Notes: generated from the letters alone by a model not told the origin. DNA of 34,827 nucleotides from an uncultured bacterium (GCA_947073515.1 CAMTMC010000031.1:1-34827), one strand, 5' to 3'; shown: positions 1 to 7,611, numbered from the stretch's first letter. A program made the numbers and translations.

Positions 1-12
1 CGCTCTTCCGAT
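1..12. other. Illumina adapter remnant at contig end
   Basis: The first 12 bases, CGCTCTTCCGAT, equal the 3' part of the common Illumina adapter end (CGCTCTTCCGATCT), and the next two bases agree at one of two positions. Read on the minus strand this is ATCGGAAGAGCG, the familiar read-through start. It lies exactly at the contig edge, where untrimmed adapter is expected. The final codons of the GH38-like gene here are therefore probably not biological. Confidence 0.8.
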
Positions 13-1853
13 TTCGACAAAGAACATTTGCCTTCCACTACCCGAAAATGACGGGAACTCAATGCTGGTACTTCCGGAACATAGAACAACAGCTCACCGG
101 TAGAAAGGCGTTGGGAAAGTACCTCTTTACCATGCTGGTCGACCACTTTATCCCCTTTCAAACTCTCTTTTGCCGTCAACCGGATCACACCGCTCTGCGG
201 CCATGAATGCGTATTAAAGACGGCGATACCTCCATTGGAAGGACCTTCCTTAGGCCCCAGCGCCCCATTCGACTTATCTGTGGCAGGAGCCAGCGATTCA
301 TCCAGCATATCGATCGAGCGATCTTCGGCTTCATGGAAGTAAGACTGCTTCACTTTCCAGATGGCATCCTGGAAATAGGGTTCGGTCGGGTTCTCGAAGC
401 ACCAGGTATGTTCCGAACCTAAAAGGATATAACGCCAAGCCTCATCGAAATCGTCACGTGGAGCTTTCCCGCCATCTGCCAGCATGGACCAGATTGTTTC
501 CGCCTGTGTCAACCGCTCTTTGGCATTTCGGTTTTTGGCGGTCAGGCCGGCTGCCGTACCTAAGCCGTCCGTCCAGTATTCCGTATAGTCGCCGGATACG
601 ACCGGCAACTGGTCTCCATATTTATCCTCTATCATCGACATGATTTCGTGGCCACCACAAATACGAATCTTCGGGTAGGCATATTTTTCATTCCACTCCT
701 TCACCGCAAAAGGGATATCGGCATCCAAGGGATTGTTGTCCCACAAGGACCAGGAGAACAAGGCAAAATCGTAGGGGTAATTATCTTTCTCCATAGACTC
801 CAACTGCTTGGTAAAGTCTACATTCGCATATCCGGTACGTATTACTTTCGGAACCTTTTTCGGATCACGTTGGCCGAACCACGGACGTCCCGTCTCTCCG
901 CCTTTTCCCATACTCCCGCTATTGGCATAACTGCCAGGTTGGAAAAACAATACTTTCGATTTTCCATCCGGCCCCAACCACCAAAAAGGCTTACCATCCA
1001 TATTGGCATGGGCATTTCCCGCCCGGTCGGAATTAGGCCAGGAAATAATATACCGAACTCCCTCCTGTGCCATTACCGGAACAAGTCCCCACGATATACC
1101 CGGAATATCGAACTGTTGGAAAACGTCTGCGGGTTGTCCGCTTAACCGTTGCATCTCCCGCGTAAATTTAAAAATGTGGAACATCTCTTCATCTGTACAA
1201 ATGCTAGTATTCAGGTTCAGATAACTGGCATCCACACACACTTGTCCCTTCTTGATTGCATCGATGACCTCATCCCGCATCTCCGGATTGGATTGCCATA
1301 AGCGTTCGAGCGGCCATCCAATTTCAGGGTTCCACACATAGCGGGCACCCTCCGGATGGTTCTTCGTCTCTTCTGCAAGTTTTATCCCTTCAATGATATT
1401 ATTCTTGTGAAGCTGTTCTACGTTCTTATGCGTATTGGTATATCCTATATCCACGTGAGCATGGTTGTACAGATAAACATTCCAATGACGCATAGGCGTA
1501 ACACTGACTTTTTGCTTATACACCTTATCCGCCCCACGAAGAACCAAGGTGACTTCCGACTTCTTCCCTGTAGGTACTGTGGAAGGTAACAGAATTTCAA
1601 CCTCCGTCGAATCTTTCGCATTCAATGCAAAATGGTTCTTTTCTGTTTTTCCTTTGGCTATCACATCTACGGAAAGCTCTCCTTTCAGTTCCTTTCCTTT
1701 CAATTTAACCGTCACAATACGCCCGGGAGTTCCGTCCGCCCTGTAACCGTAGAGAGGACGCACCACATAATCGACTGAAGACGGAACAACATCTGCATAA
1801 ATCACAGAAGATAATACAGATGCAAACAAACAATAAGCTATTTTCTTTTTCAT
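1..1853 (-). CDS. GH38 alpha-mannosidase-like secreted enzyme, 3' end missing
   Basis: The frame is open from the ATG at 1853 to the contig start, about 613 residues before the adapter bases. Residues 1-20 form a signal peptide (MKKKIAYCLFASVLSSVIYA), so the protein is exported to periplasm or outer membrane. The motif HAHVDIGY near residues 131-138 fits the H-x-D metal site of family 38 alpha-mannosidases, and FNTHSWPQSG near residue 570 fits the start of the C-terminal beta domains. The family hydrolyses alpha-mannosidic bonds with bound zinc; the exact substrate here cannot be told, and I did not locate the nucleophile with certainty. It is the last visible gene of a minus-strand group with two lipoproteins, 29 bp after the lipocalin-like gene, divergent from an AraC regulator. 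This suggests a host- or yeast-glycan utilisation locus. Confidence 0.75.
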   Translation of the reverse strand, partial: MKKKIAYCLFASVLSSVIYADVVPSSVDYVVRPLYGYRADGTPGRIVTVKLKGKELKGELSVDVIAKGKTEKNHFALNAKDSTEVEILLPSTVPTGKKSEVTLVLRGADKVYKQKVSVTPMRHWNVYLYNHAHVDIGYTNTHKNVEQLHKNNIIEGIKLAEETKNHPEGARYVWNPEIGWPLERLWQSNPEMRDEVIDAIKKGQVCVDASYLNLNTSICTDEEMFHIFKFTREMQRLSGQPADVFQQFDIPGISWGLVPVMAQEGVRYIISWPNSDRAGNAHANMDGKPFWWLGPDGKSKVLFFQPGSYANSGSMGKGGETGRPWFGQRDPKKVPKVIRTGYANVDFTKQLESMEKDNYPYDFALFSWSLWDNNPLDADIPFAVKEWNEKYAYPKIRICGGHEIMSMIEDKYGDQLPVVSGDYTEYWTDGLGTAAGLTAKNRNAKERLTQAETIWSMLADGGKAPRDDFDEAWRYILLGSEHTWCFENPTEPYFQDAIWKVKQSYFHEAEDRSIDMLDESLAPATDKSNGALGPKEGPSNGGIAVFNTHSWPQSGVIRLTAKESLKGDKVVDQHGKEVLSQRLSTGELLFYVPEVPALSSRHFRVVEGKCSLSKSEE

Positions 1854-1882
1854 TGTATTCAATTTAGGTTCTTCCCCTAACT

Positions 1883-2233
1883 CTAGTTTTGTCTCTGATA
1901 TTTTATAACTAAATCACCTTTTTTCAACACCAAATTCTCAGTCGTAAGCTCTTCTATCTGCAATGTGTCCGAAAAAGATATAGTCTGGTGGTTACCTATA
2001 CTTTTACCCGACAACACCAGTTTATCTCCATTTTTCTCCCAAGACTCATATTGCAGGGTGGCCATATTGATGGAAGTAGCCCTCCCCCCATTCTCTAACG
2101 TAACACCTTGTACCATCTCAGGCATACCGGGAACAGGCTCGATCCAGGAACCTTCAATCTGCACACCGCTGCAAGCTGCCAAACCGACTACAGTAAAAAG
2201 AGTAAACAAACCTTTTGATATATTCATCATCAT
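1883..2233 (-). CDS. Lipocalin-like small lipoprotein
   Basis: The product has 116 residues. Three methionines open it (2233, 2230, 2227), followed by a hydrophobic stretch and the lipobox LAAC, which makes it a lipoprotein anchored through a Cys near residue 21. The rest has the look of the small lipocalin-like beta-barrel proteins common in Bacteroidales: a GSW near the start of the barrel, then alternating strands ending in a short basic tail. Such proteins are often found beside glycoside hydrolases, but their ligands are mostly unknown. It sits between the truncated GH97-like ORF (25 bp upstream) and the GH38-like gene (29 bp downstream), all on the minus strand, so co-transcription is likely. 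The lipoprotein call is firm; the fold is inferred from overall pattern. Confidence 0.65.
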   Translation of the reverse strand: MMMNISKGLFTLFTVVGLAACSGVQIEGSWIEPVPGMPEMVQGVTLENGGRATSINMATLQYESWEKNGDKLVLSGKSIGNHQTISFSDTLQIEELTTENLVLKKGDLVIKYQRQN

Positions 2234-2258
2234 AACATCATATTTAAATAATTCAACT

Positions 2259-2447
2259 TTAAAGCATTTTGAAATGCTTCATACTTATTACTTTTTCCAA
2301 ACGGTAGATAAGATCACCTTTATCCGACTGCCCGACCTTTACGGACAGACTGCCATCGGGAGATTGCAGCACATACTTACTCTCTCCGCAAGCTGCAACT
2401 ACCAATAAAATAAACACTGCAAATATTGAATATTTTCTTTTCATCAT
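2259..2447 (-). pseudogene. Truncated GH97-like lipoprotein fragment
   Basis: The ORF has 62 codons. It starts with a lipoprotein signal (lipobox VAAC) and then SKYVLQSPDGSLSVKV, which resembles the first strands of the N-terminal domain of family 97 glycoside hydrolases (alpha-glucosidase / alpha-galactosidase, normally about 650-700 residues). After LIYRLEK the similarity ends, the last residues VISMKHFKML are unrelated, and a stop follows. These last codons are read from a perfect 8-bp inverted repeat at 2262-2279. I read it as the 5' remnant of a GH97 gene whose body was deleted. A genuine small lipoprotein is the alternative. It shares the direction of the lipocalin-like and GH38-like genes. 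Confidence 0.45.
2262..2279. repeat. Short inverted repeat at the end of the GH97-like remnant
   Basis: AAGCATTT (2262-2269) and AAATGCTT (2272-2279) are perfect complements separated by 2 bases. The repeat encodes the last residues and lies next to the stop of the truncated GH97-like ORF. It may mark the deletion scar or act as a weak intercistronic hairpin. It has no U-tract. Confidence 0.4.
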
Positions 2448-2488
2448 ACGATCTTCCCCTTATTGTAAGCCACACTTTAAGTAAGGTA

Positions 2489-2496
2489 CAAATATA
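2489..2496 (-). promoter_or_regulatory. Bacteroidales -7 box for the glycan operon
   Basis: Read on the minus strand this is TATATTTG, a full match to the TAnnTTTG -7 element used by the Bacteroidetes primary sigma factor. It lies about 40 bp upstream of the first lipoprotein ORF. I see no clear TTTG -33 element at the usual distance. Confidence 0.4.
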
Positions 2497-2590
2497 AAGT
2501 CCTATCAACCTATAAAAAATAGCAAAATCTTGTCTTATTTGTGGATTATTATTGCTTATTTTATGCTGTGAATAGCGAAATACATGAAAA

Positions 2591-3481
2591 ATGGCAAAAG
2601 TAGAACTAGGATTTTCCGGCGAACGTTTCATATATCTTCCTATCCCGATGATCGATCTGATGGAAGATAGTCCACTGACAGGTGACTTGTATCTTTATTC
2701 GATGGGATACTTCTCAAGGGCTTCCCATCATTATATTAACCGGCCAACCGGATGCGATGAGTTTCTTTTCATCTATTGCAAGGAAGGATGCGGCTGGATA
2801 GAGTTGTACGGGAAACGGCAAAATCTGGAGGCTAACCAATTCATTATCCTGCCCCGGAATATCCCGCATGCTTACGGAGCCGATGAGACCAGTCCCTGGA
2901 CGATCTACTGGATTCATTTCCGGGGAAGCAAAGCCCCTCTTTTCTCCAGCCGTTTCGATAAGCCGACAACGGTCTCTCCTTCCGCCCAGTCACGCATTGA
3001 AGAACGGCTCGACTTGTTTGAGGAGATTTTCTTTACACTGAACGAAAGTACCTCTATGGATCATATGCATTACGCCAATCTGTGTTTTGCCCATTTCTTG
3101 GGTTCTTTCCTGTTCATCGATGTCTACCGGAATAACTTCCGTCCCAAAGAGTATTCTGAAAATGTGATGAACCGCGTCGTACATTTTATGAACGATAATA
3201 TCGAGAGTAACCTCAAGCTGGCCGATTTCGCTAATTTCTGCGGATATTCGGAATCATACTTCTACCGCAAATTCGTTAAGGAGACAGGCCACTCCCCTAT
3301 GGATTATTTCACACGCCTGAAAATAAACAAAGCCTGCAAGTTACTGATCCAGACTGATATGAAGGTGAATCAGATCGCTCACAAGCTCGGTTTTAAAGAG
3401 TCCCAATATTTCTCCCGCACATTCTCCAATGTGATGGGGCTTTCGCCGCTGGAGTTCAGGAGGCAGAATTTCAGGTTGTAA
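2591..3481 (+). CDS. AraC family transcriptional regulator
   Basis: The product has 296 residues with an N-terminal cupin-like sensor domain of about residues 15-170. Typical strands include GCGWIELYGKRQNLEANQF and a proline-histidine turn (RNIPHAY). The C-terminal double helix-turn-helix domain spans about residues 193-296: the first HTH lies in LADFANFCGYSESYFYRKF, the second in VNQIAHKLGFKESQYFSRTF, and it ends with GLSPLEFRR, the AraC signature. It is a cytoplasmic DNA-binding protein that probably senses a sugar. It is divergent from the minus-strand glycan genes with about 140 bp between starts, so it most likely controls them. The ATG at 2591 is chosen because it opens directly into the conserved sensor domain. 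The ligand is unknown. Confidence 0.9.
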   Translation: MAKVELGFSGERFIYLPIPMIDLMEDSPLTGDLYLYSMGYFSRASHHYINRPTGCDEFLFIYCKEGCGWIELYGKRQNLEANQFIILPRNIPHAYGADETSPWTIYWIHFRGSKAPLFSSRFDKPTTVSPSAQSRIEERLDLFEEIFFTLNESTSMDHMHYANLCFAHFLGSFLFIDVYRNNFRPKEYSENVMNRVVHFMNDNIESNLKLADFANFCGYSESYFYRKFVKETGHSPMDYFTRLKINKACKLLIQTDMKVNQIAHKLGFKESQYFSRTFSNVMGLSPLEFRRQNFRL

Positions 3482-3494
3482 ATATACATTCCTT

Positions 3495-3812
3495 TCAACA
3501 GAACAGTTTCACCGCCACTGCCCCGATCAACAGCCACCCCATCAAATTACCGGCCGTGGTTGCCGGAGGAGGTTCCTCTAATGCGGATTCTGCGGCGTAT
3601 GGGTCCCCGGCGGATTCCCCGGACGAATGATCGACAAGATCGCGCCGATGGCTGCCAGCGCCACCTCCGTCTGCTTCAGAAGAAGCGACAACAGTGCTAT
3701 CAGCGCCAGCCACGGGATCGCCTGGGCAGCTGTGCCTCCCTTTCAGGCCACGGGGAAACAGGGCCTGCACCAAGGATAAAAGGAAATTACAAACAATACG
3801 AAGTGTTTTCAT
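3495..3812 (-). CDS. Uncertain small membrane ORF, possibly frameshifted
   Basis: The continuous ORF has 105 codons, starting MKTLRIVCNFLLSLVQALF, with a low-complexity polar middle and a short hydrophobic end (GWLLIGAVAVKLF). The middle does not look like protein. The frame overlapping it at 3581-3742 does: 54 codons without ATG, with a hydrophobic run (WLALIALLSLLLKQ, then VALAAIGAILSII) and a Pro-rich tail. A frameshift near 3745 would join the first hydrophobic stretch to this one and give a two-helix membrane protein of about 75 residues. It lies 28 bp downstream of the glucosaminidase, where small membrane (holin-like) genes are often found. No family was recognised. Confidence 0.3.
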   Translation of the reverse strand: MKTLRIVCNFLLSLVQALFPRGLKGRHSCPGDPVAGADSTVVASSEADGGGAGSHRRDLVDHSSGESAGDPYAAESALEEPPPATTAGNLMGWLLIGAVAVKLFC

Positions 3813-3840
3813 ACGATAAAAATTTACTGGTAGAAGATAA

Positions 3841-4299
3841 TCAACACACCGGTGCTTTGATCAGCTTGCCGATCGCAACCGACAGACGGTCGAGCAAATG
3901 ACAGTAAGCGGTCCGGTTATCGCCGTTTACTTCGCTGATATATTTGCTGTACGCAATTTCATGCGCAAAAGCAGAAGGATAATAACTGACTGCGGCAGCG
4001 GCCGGATAAGCCGTAACGATCAGCCGGGCATAATCCAGAAAGCTACTCTGCGTATCGGAATACTTGCGGAAAGGCAATCCGCGCGGGACCAATTCCACCC
4101 GGCAACCGTGCCAGAACTCGTTGGACAGGCCATATCCGGTAATACCGAACAGGTTACGATGTAATTTCGCCAGGTTACTTTCATTCCACCCCGACTCGAT
4201 GGCAGCCTGTGCCAGCATAACGACCGGATTCAGATGGAACCGTTTCTCCGCAGCTTCGGCTTCCGGAAGGAAACGTTTTACAAACTCATATTTTGTCAT
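3841..4299 (-). CDS. Glucosaminidase domain protein (GH73-like)
   Basis: The product has 152 residues and nearly all of it is one glucosaminidase domain. LAQAAIESGWNES carries the catalytic Glu (E35) in the AxxEs/tGW context typical of this fold, followed by NLFGITGYG, the conserved N-L-F-G-I stretch, and a YSKYISEVNGDN end. The family cleaves N-acetylglucosaminyl bonds in peptidoglycan. There is no signal peptide and no cell-wall-binding domain, so export would need a holin or similar, as in phage-type lysins. Neighbours are a small membrane ORF downstream and DUF4248 and HU-like genes upstream, a grouping often seen in Bacteroidales. The domain is certain. Whether it serves a prophage remnant or the host is inferred. 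Confidence 0.8.
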   Translation of the reverse strand: MTKYEFVKRFLPEAEAAEKRFHLNPVVMLAQAAIESGWNESNLAKLHRNLFGITGYGLSNEFWHGCRVELVPRGLPFRKYSDTQSSFLDYARLIVTAYPAAAAVSYYPSAFAHEIAYSKYISEVNGDNRTAYCHLLDRLSVAIGKLIKAPVC

Positions 4300-4399
4300 A
4301 AAAAACTCAATTTAGCCGGATAAAACATCACACAAAGCTTGACATTCAAAGAATAATTCACTATATTTGAAACAGTAAATCATTCAAGAAAAGTATATT

Positions 4400-4651
4400 A
4401 TGAATACAGAAGAACAGACTACCGAATCCGATTACGGGAAAGAACGGTCATGGGGTTACCAGGAACTGGCTATCCTCTATTTCCCGCATGTCAAACCCGA
4501 AAGTGCCTCCAGGCAACTCGCCCGCTGGATAGGGGTCAGCCAGGAACTATTGTCCCAGCTGGCTGCCAATGGCTGGAAACCCGGACGTAAGCTACTGACG
4601 CCTAAACAGGCAGCCTGTATCTTCCGCCACCTGGGACCACCGGGATGCTGA
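4400..4651 (+). CDS. DUF4248 family protein
   Basis: The product has 83 residues: a short acidic start, then SWGYQELAILYFPHVKPESASRQLARWI and a second helix pair, LLTPKQAACIFRHLGPPG. This matches the DUF4248 family, a small Bacteroidales protein that looks like a helix-turn-helix DNA-binding domain and is usually encoded beside an HU-like gene, as here. The function is unknown. It is convergent with the HU-like gene (24 bp between stops) and divergent from the glucosaminidase gene (100 bp between starts). Confidence 0.75.
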   Translation: MNTEEQTTESDYGKERSWGYQELAILYFPHVKPESASRQLARWIGVSQELLSQLAANGWKPGRKLLTPKQAACIFRHLGPPGC

Positions 4652-4675
4652 CAGACCGCATCCCGGCTACGGTGC

Positions 4676-5128
4676 CTATTCTATTTCCGGGCGATCTCCG
4701 CCACCGCTGCCACTCCCCGAATCCGGTTCGTTCTTATCGAGCACCATACGTTCTACCTTCAACTTCTTGGCCAGCTCCAACAGGGTCTTGCCCGGACGGA
4801 AGACGACACGCGGCCGCCTCACCAAATCTGTGGTAAACTCCTTTTTCGTAGGCGACCCCTTACTTCCCAACACTGCCTGGAAATAACCCAGGTCACCCAG
4901 CTGGATCGTCTGCCCGTCCTGTAACTTCTGCTTTACCACAAACAGAAGCCCGTCGAGCACCAGCTTCACATCTCCGGCGGTAGCTGCCGAACGGTCGGCT
5001 ATGATTTCACACAAACTAGCCAGGTCACACATTCCATTCGAACTGCTCGCTGCATAAAACAACTTTGCATCGGCTGCCGCCCCTTTGGTCATATCCTTCC
5101 GCAATACCAATCGATACTTTACTGACAT
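4676..5128 (-). CDS. HU/IHF-like DNA-binding protein with C-terminal tail
   Basis: The product has 150 residues. It starts MSVKYRLVLRKDMTKGAAAD and continues with the helices and beta-arm of the HU fold, including QTIQLGDLGYFQAVLGSKGS and VVFRPGKTLLELAKKLKVER. The tail is Gly/Ser/Asp-rich (GSGSGGGDRPEIE). This is the Bacteroidales HU-HIG type, longer than the 90 residues of classical HU and present in many copies per genome. It probably bends DNA as a dimer. It stands beside DUF4248 and a glucosaminidase. Its upstream region holds a 12-bp palindrome (5173-5184) and five decamer repeats (5225-5274) that could be its operator. Confidence 0.85.
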   Translation of the reverse strand: MSVKYRLVLRKDMTKGAAADAKLFYAASSSNGMCDLASLCEIIADRSAATAGDVKLVLDGLLFVVKQKLQDGQTIQLGDLGYFQAVLGSKGSPTKKEFTTDLVRRPRVVFRPGKTLLELAKKLKVERMVLDKNEPDSGSGSGGGDRPEIE

Positions 5129-5172
5129 AATTTTACGATTAAAAAAGTTACTGAATCTGTTTTACTCTCTCT

Positions 5173-5184
5173 TGTAATATTACA
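5173..5184. promoter_or_regulatory. 12-bp palindrome upstream of the HU-like gene
   Basis: TGTAATATTACA is a perfect palindrome about 45 bp before the HU-like start codon. A -7-like TATCTTTA (minus strand, 5190-5197) lies next to it, so the palindrome would be near the transcription start. That position would suit an operator, but no regulator is identified. Confidence 0.3.
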
Positions 5185-5224
5185 TCGTAAAGATACGCCC
5201 CGGCGGAAAGGCGCAGTCCGCCAT

Positions 5225-5274
5225 TGTCGGTGGCTGTCGGCGGTTGTACTTGTTTGTCGGTATTTGTTAGGTAT
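5225..5274. repeat. Five phased decamers TGTnnnnnnn upstream of the HU-like gene
   Basis: TGT recurs at exactly 10-bp steps at 5225, 5235, 5245, 5255 and 5265. Three units read TGTCGG (5225, 5235, 5255) and the others start TGTACT and TGTTAG. All copies face the same side of the helix. They lie 100-150 bp upstream of the HU-like gene and downstream of the hepT terminator. They could be an operator array or a replication iteron; nothing in the sequence decides which. Confidence 0.4.
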
Positions 5275-5300
5275 TCTCTTGAAACATACCGGAAACGAAA

Positions 5301-5338
5301 CGTCCCGCCGGCTCCTTTGATCAGGAACGGGCGGGACG
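5301..5338 (-). terminator. Probable terminator after hepT
   Basis: CGTCCCGCC (5301-5309) and GGCGGGACG (5330-5338) are perfect 9-bp arms. On the minus strand the hairpin is followed by TTTCGTTTCC, an interrupted U-tract. It lies 22 bp past the hepT stop codon, which fits an intrinsic terminator for the toxin-antitoxin pair. Confidence 0.5.
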
Positions 5339-5359
5339 GAAACCATTATGATAAGAATC

Positions 5360-5749
5360 TTATAAACTATTTATATCTTTCATTATCCGGTGAATAACCG
5401 GTAACATCATTGGAATATCTTCTTTCAACGTTTTGTACACCACTTCTGCATCCATTTCAAAATAATGATGTGCTATTTTATCACGCATCTTCATTACTCC
5501 ACTCCAGTAAATCTCAGGATATCTAACAAGTAATTCTCCTTTTGTGATTTTATCCAAACCTTTCACAGCTTCACCCAATGCGATCAAATTCATACAAATA
5601 GCATCCAAATGAAGCATCCCATCGGGTGAACATAAAAAATCATCGGGAGTATTAGCCACAGCTGCCCGTTCAATAATCAAATTCAACGCACTTTCGATAT
5701 TTAACAGGCTATCGAGTGCAATGTCTTTGTCAAACATAAACTCCTTCAT
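5360..5749 (-). CDS. hepT: HepT-like RNase toxin
   Basis: The product has 129 residues, helical, of the HepT/DUF86 family. RDKIAHHY at residues 89-96 is the RX4HXY motif of HEPN ribonucleases: Arg and His form the active site and the Tyr is the residue that the MntA partner AMPylates in studied pairs. The family cleaves RNA and slows growth when unchecked. It is encoded directly after mntA with 20 bp of overlap, the normal arrangement for a co-translated toxin-antitoxin pair. All motif residues are intact, so the toxin is probably active. The pair sits between the primase and HU-like genes on the same strand and may stabilise a mobile block. Confidence 0.85.
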   Translation of the reverse strand: MKEFMFDKDIALDSLLNIESALNLIIERAAVANTPDDFLCSPDGMLHLDAICMNLIALGEAVKGLDKITKGELLVRYPEIYWSGVMKMRDKIAHHYFEMDAEVVYKTLKEDIPMMLPVIHRIMKDINSL

Positions 5750-6023
5750 TTAAGATTCTCTGTTTAAGCCGACTATTCATATGCTCACGTATCCTTATCA
5801 AATCAACAGAGCAACCCAGTAGCTCCTCTAATTCACTCTGAATACGTTCTAAAGTAAGAAGTGAAGGCGGTTCGCTTTCATAGCAGATATCAACATCACT
5901 TTGATTGGTTTGTTCACCTCGAGCAACAGAGCCAAATATGCCGATACGCCTAAGTCCGTATTTTGCGGCAGACTGTGCCTTAAACACACGAAGTAGTTCT
6001 AATATTTCGGCTGTTGATTTCAT
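5730..6023 (-). CDS. mntA: MntA-like nucleotidyltransferase antitoxin
   Basis: The product has 97 residues and is a minimal nucleotidyltransferase. GSVARGEQTNQSDVDI at residues 31-46 is the GSX10DXD motif; S32, D43 and D45 bind the metal and nucleotide. Studied MntA proteins add AMP units to a tyrosine of HepT and so neutralise it. The stop lies inside the hepT start region (20-bp overlap), which couples translation of antitoxin and toxin. A -7-like TATCTTTG is found at 6057-6064 on the minus strand, so the pair has its own promoter and is separate from the primase gene. Confidence 0.85.
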   Translation of the reverse strand: MKSTAEILELLRVFKAQSAAKYGLRRIGIFGSVARGEQTNQSDVDICYESEPPSLLTLERIQSELEELLGCSVDLIRIREHMNSRLKQRILNEGVYV

Positions 6024-6056
6024 ATGATTACTGTTTTAATTCACCTTTATTTCTCA

Positions 6057-6064
6057 CAAAGATA
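6057..6064 (-). promoter_or_regulatory. Bacteroidales -7 box for mntA-hepT
   Basis: On the minus strand this reads TATCTTTG, a match to TAnnTTTG, 34 bp upstream of the mntA start codon. The -33 element is not evident. The 90-bp gap between primase stop and mntA start is AT-rich, unlike the genes around it. Confidence 0.4.
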
Positions 6065-6113
6065 AAAATAGTTTTCCATTAAGCATATTACTAATCAACA
6101 AAATGACACGAAT

Positions 6114-7607
6114 TTAGAAAGATTGCAACCACCTCCTCTCCACCACAGGCGTTCGCTGGAGGTCTTCCCCCAGGCGGACCAGCAGGGATATATGGCGGGA
6201 AAGGTCTGCCAGCAAGGCGGGACGGAAGCCGTCGGCAGGCGTTGCCGCCCGAAGCTGTCCGTTCAGGCAGGCGGTTTCGCTCAGGATACGTTCTTCGTAA
6301 TATTCCAGGCGGAAATGTCCGGCCAGTTCATGGCAGACCGTACCTTCCTCTTCACTCAACAGGGATACCGGTACTCCGGCTGGAAGCGGTAGCTCCGGAA
6401 GAAGAACGGAAAGGATTTCCGCCAACAGGGATTCGGGGACAGGCAGGTCGGAAACAGCCACACCCTGCGCCGTGAAATGCAATAAATTCCGATACGGCTC
6501 CGAGGTAAACGGCAGATCGTCCTCCTCCAGCATCCGTTCCACATGCGAGGCGACTTCGGGATATTTCAGGCAGAAAGCCAGCAGACGTTTCTCCCCTTTC
6601 CCCACCTCTTCCGTAAGCAATCGCATGTACCGGTTAAAACCATCACGCCCCAGCCGGCGGAACAACTCGTCGGCATCCTTCGCCGTAGGCAACAGCAGGC
6701 TGTCCAGGGATAAGCCGCCGGGAGACTGCGCCAACAAACGCTCCGTCGCCGACCGCCCGGCCGGATCATTATCCAGCAAAAGGACCGCCCGTCCACAAAA
6801 ACCACGCAACACCTTCGCCTGTCCTTCCGTAAAAGCCGTACCACCCAAGGCCACCGTATTCGTCAACCCTGCCGCATGCATCGCCAACGTATCCTTATAC
6901 CCTTCGGTCAGGTAGGCAAACCCTTCCCGGCGGATCGCCTCCGCTGCCCGGTGGATACCGTACAACATCCGGCTCTTGTCAAACCAAAGGCTGTTCGGAC
7001 TATTCACGTATTTAGGTTCCTCCTCCGAAGCCGCCATCGGACGCCGACCGCCGAAACCGGTCAACCCGCCAGCCGCATTATAGATGGGAAAAACGATACG
7101 GCTACGCAGATAACGATAGTCATCGGGGACAAACGCCGTTGCCTGCGCCACACCGAAGTCGAGCCAGGTAGCCGACAATTCCGTATGGCCCGAAGCACAG
7201 GGGACCAGGGAGGATAAAAAACGGACATTTGCCTCCATCCCCTGTTTCCGGGCAAGCTCCTGTTCCGGGGTCGCTTCCGGGGTCGGCTCAGGCACAGCTT
7301 GCTTCGTACGCTCCTGTACGTTCCGGGTTGCCTGTACCGCTTCGGCACGGCTATCCCCGCCCAGGCGTTTCACCGCCTCGGCAAAGGAGCAACGCTCCAA
7401 TCCCATCACCAACCCGACCACATCGCCTCCCGCCCCGCAGGCATGGCATTTGAAATACTGTCCGCCCACATGGATGCCGAGCGAAGGATGATGGTCGTCG
7501 TGGAAAGGACAAAGCATCTTGTAATTGGCACCGGAACGCAGTAAGGTGCCGTAGCGTGCCGCCACCCGTTCTATCGGATTGGCGGCTTTCAGTTGTTGCA
7601 TATTCAT
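6114..7607 (-). CDS. CHC2 zinc-finger / Toprim DNA primase
   Basis: The product has 497 residues. The CHC2 zinc-binding site is formed by C33, H36, C54 and C57 (CPFH and CHAC). A linker rich in Pro/Glu (about residues 98-117) follows. The primase core includes YRYLRSRIVFPIYN and GGLTGFGGR. The Toprim domain has EGYKD (E235, D239) and LLDNDPAG (D279, D281), which hold the catalytic Mg. The C-terminal 200 residues are helical and not of the standard DnaG helicase-binding type that I can recognise. It makes RNA primers for replication. It begins 4 bp after the dnaB stop codon. A primase and helicase as a tight pair is typical of mobile elements or prophages, though many Bacteroidales chromosomes carry such a resident pair. 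It is probably not the housekeeping dnaG. Confidence 0.85.
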   Translation of the reverse strand: MNMQQLKAANPIERVAARYGTLLRSGANYKMLCPFHDDHHPSLGIHVGGQYFKCHACGAGGDVVGLVMGLERCSFAEAVKRLGGDSRAEAVQATRNVQERTKQAVPEPTPEATPEQELARKQGMEANVRFLSSLVPCASGHTELSATWLDFGVAQATAFVPDDYRYLRSRIVFPIYNAAGGLTGFGGRRPMAASEEEPKYVNSPNSLWFDKSRMLYGIHRAAEAIRREGFAYLTEGYKDTLAMHAAGLTNTVALGGTAFTEGQAKVLRGFCGRAVLLLDNDPAGRSATERLLAQSPGGLSLDSLLLPTAKDADELFRRLGRDGFNRYMRLLTEEVGKGEKRLLAFCLKYPEVASHVERMLEEDDLPFTSEPYRNLLHFTAQGVAVSDLPVPESLLAEILSVLLPELPLPAGVPVSLLSEEEGTVCHELAGHFRLEYYEERILSETACLNGQLRAATPADGFRPALLADLSRHISLLVRLGEDLQRTPVVERRWLQSF

Positions 7608-7611
7608 GATC

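Noticed and set aside
207..1746. Several plus-strand short frames at the left end
   Set aside because: All lie antisense to the single long minus-strand GH38-like frame, which has a signal peptide and continuous family motifs.
5119..5346. 75-codon minus-strand frame upstream of the HU-like gene
   Set aside because: It overlaps the hepT terminator, the decamer repeats and the palindrome, and its sequence is rich in Arg, Thr and Ser without any domain. Regulatory DNA is the better reading.
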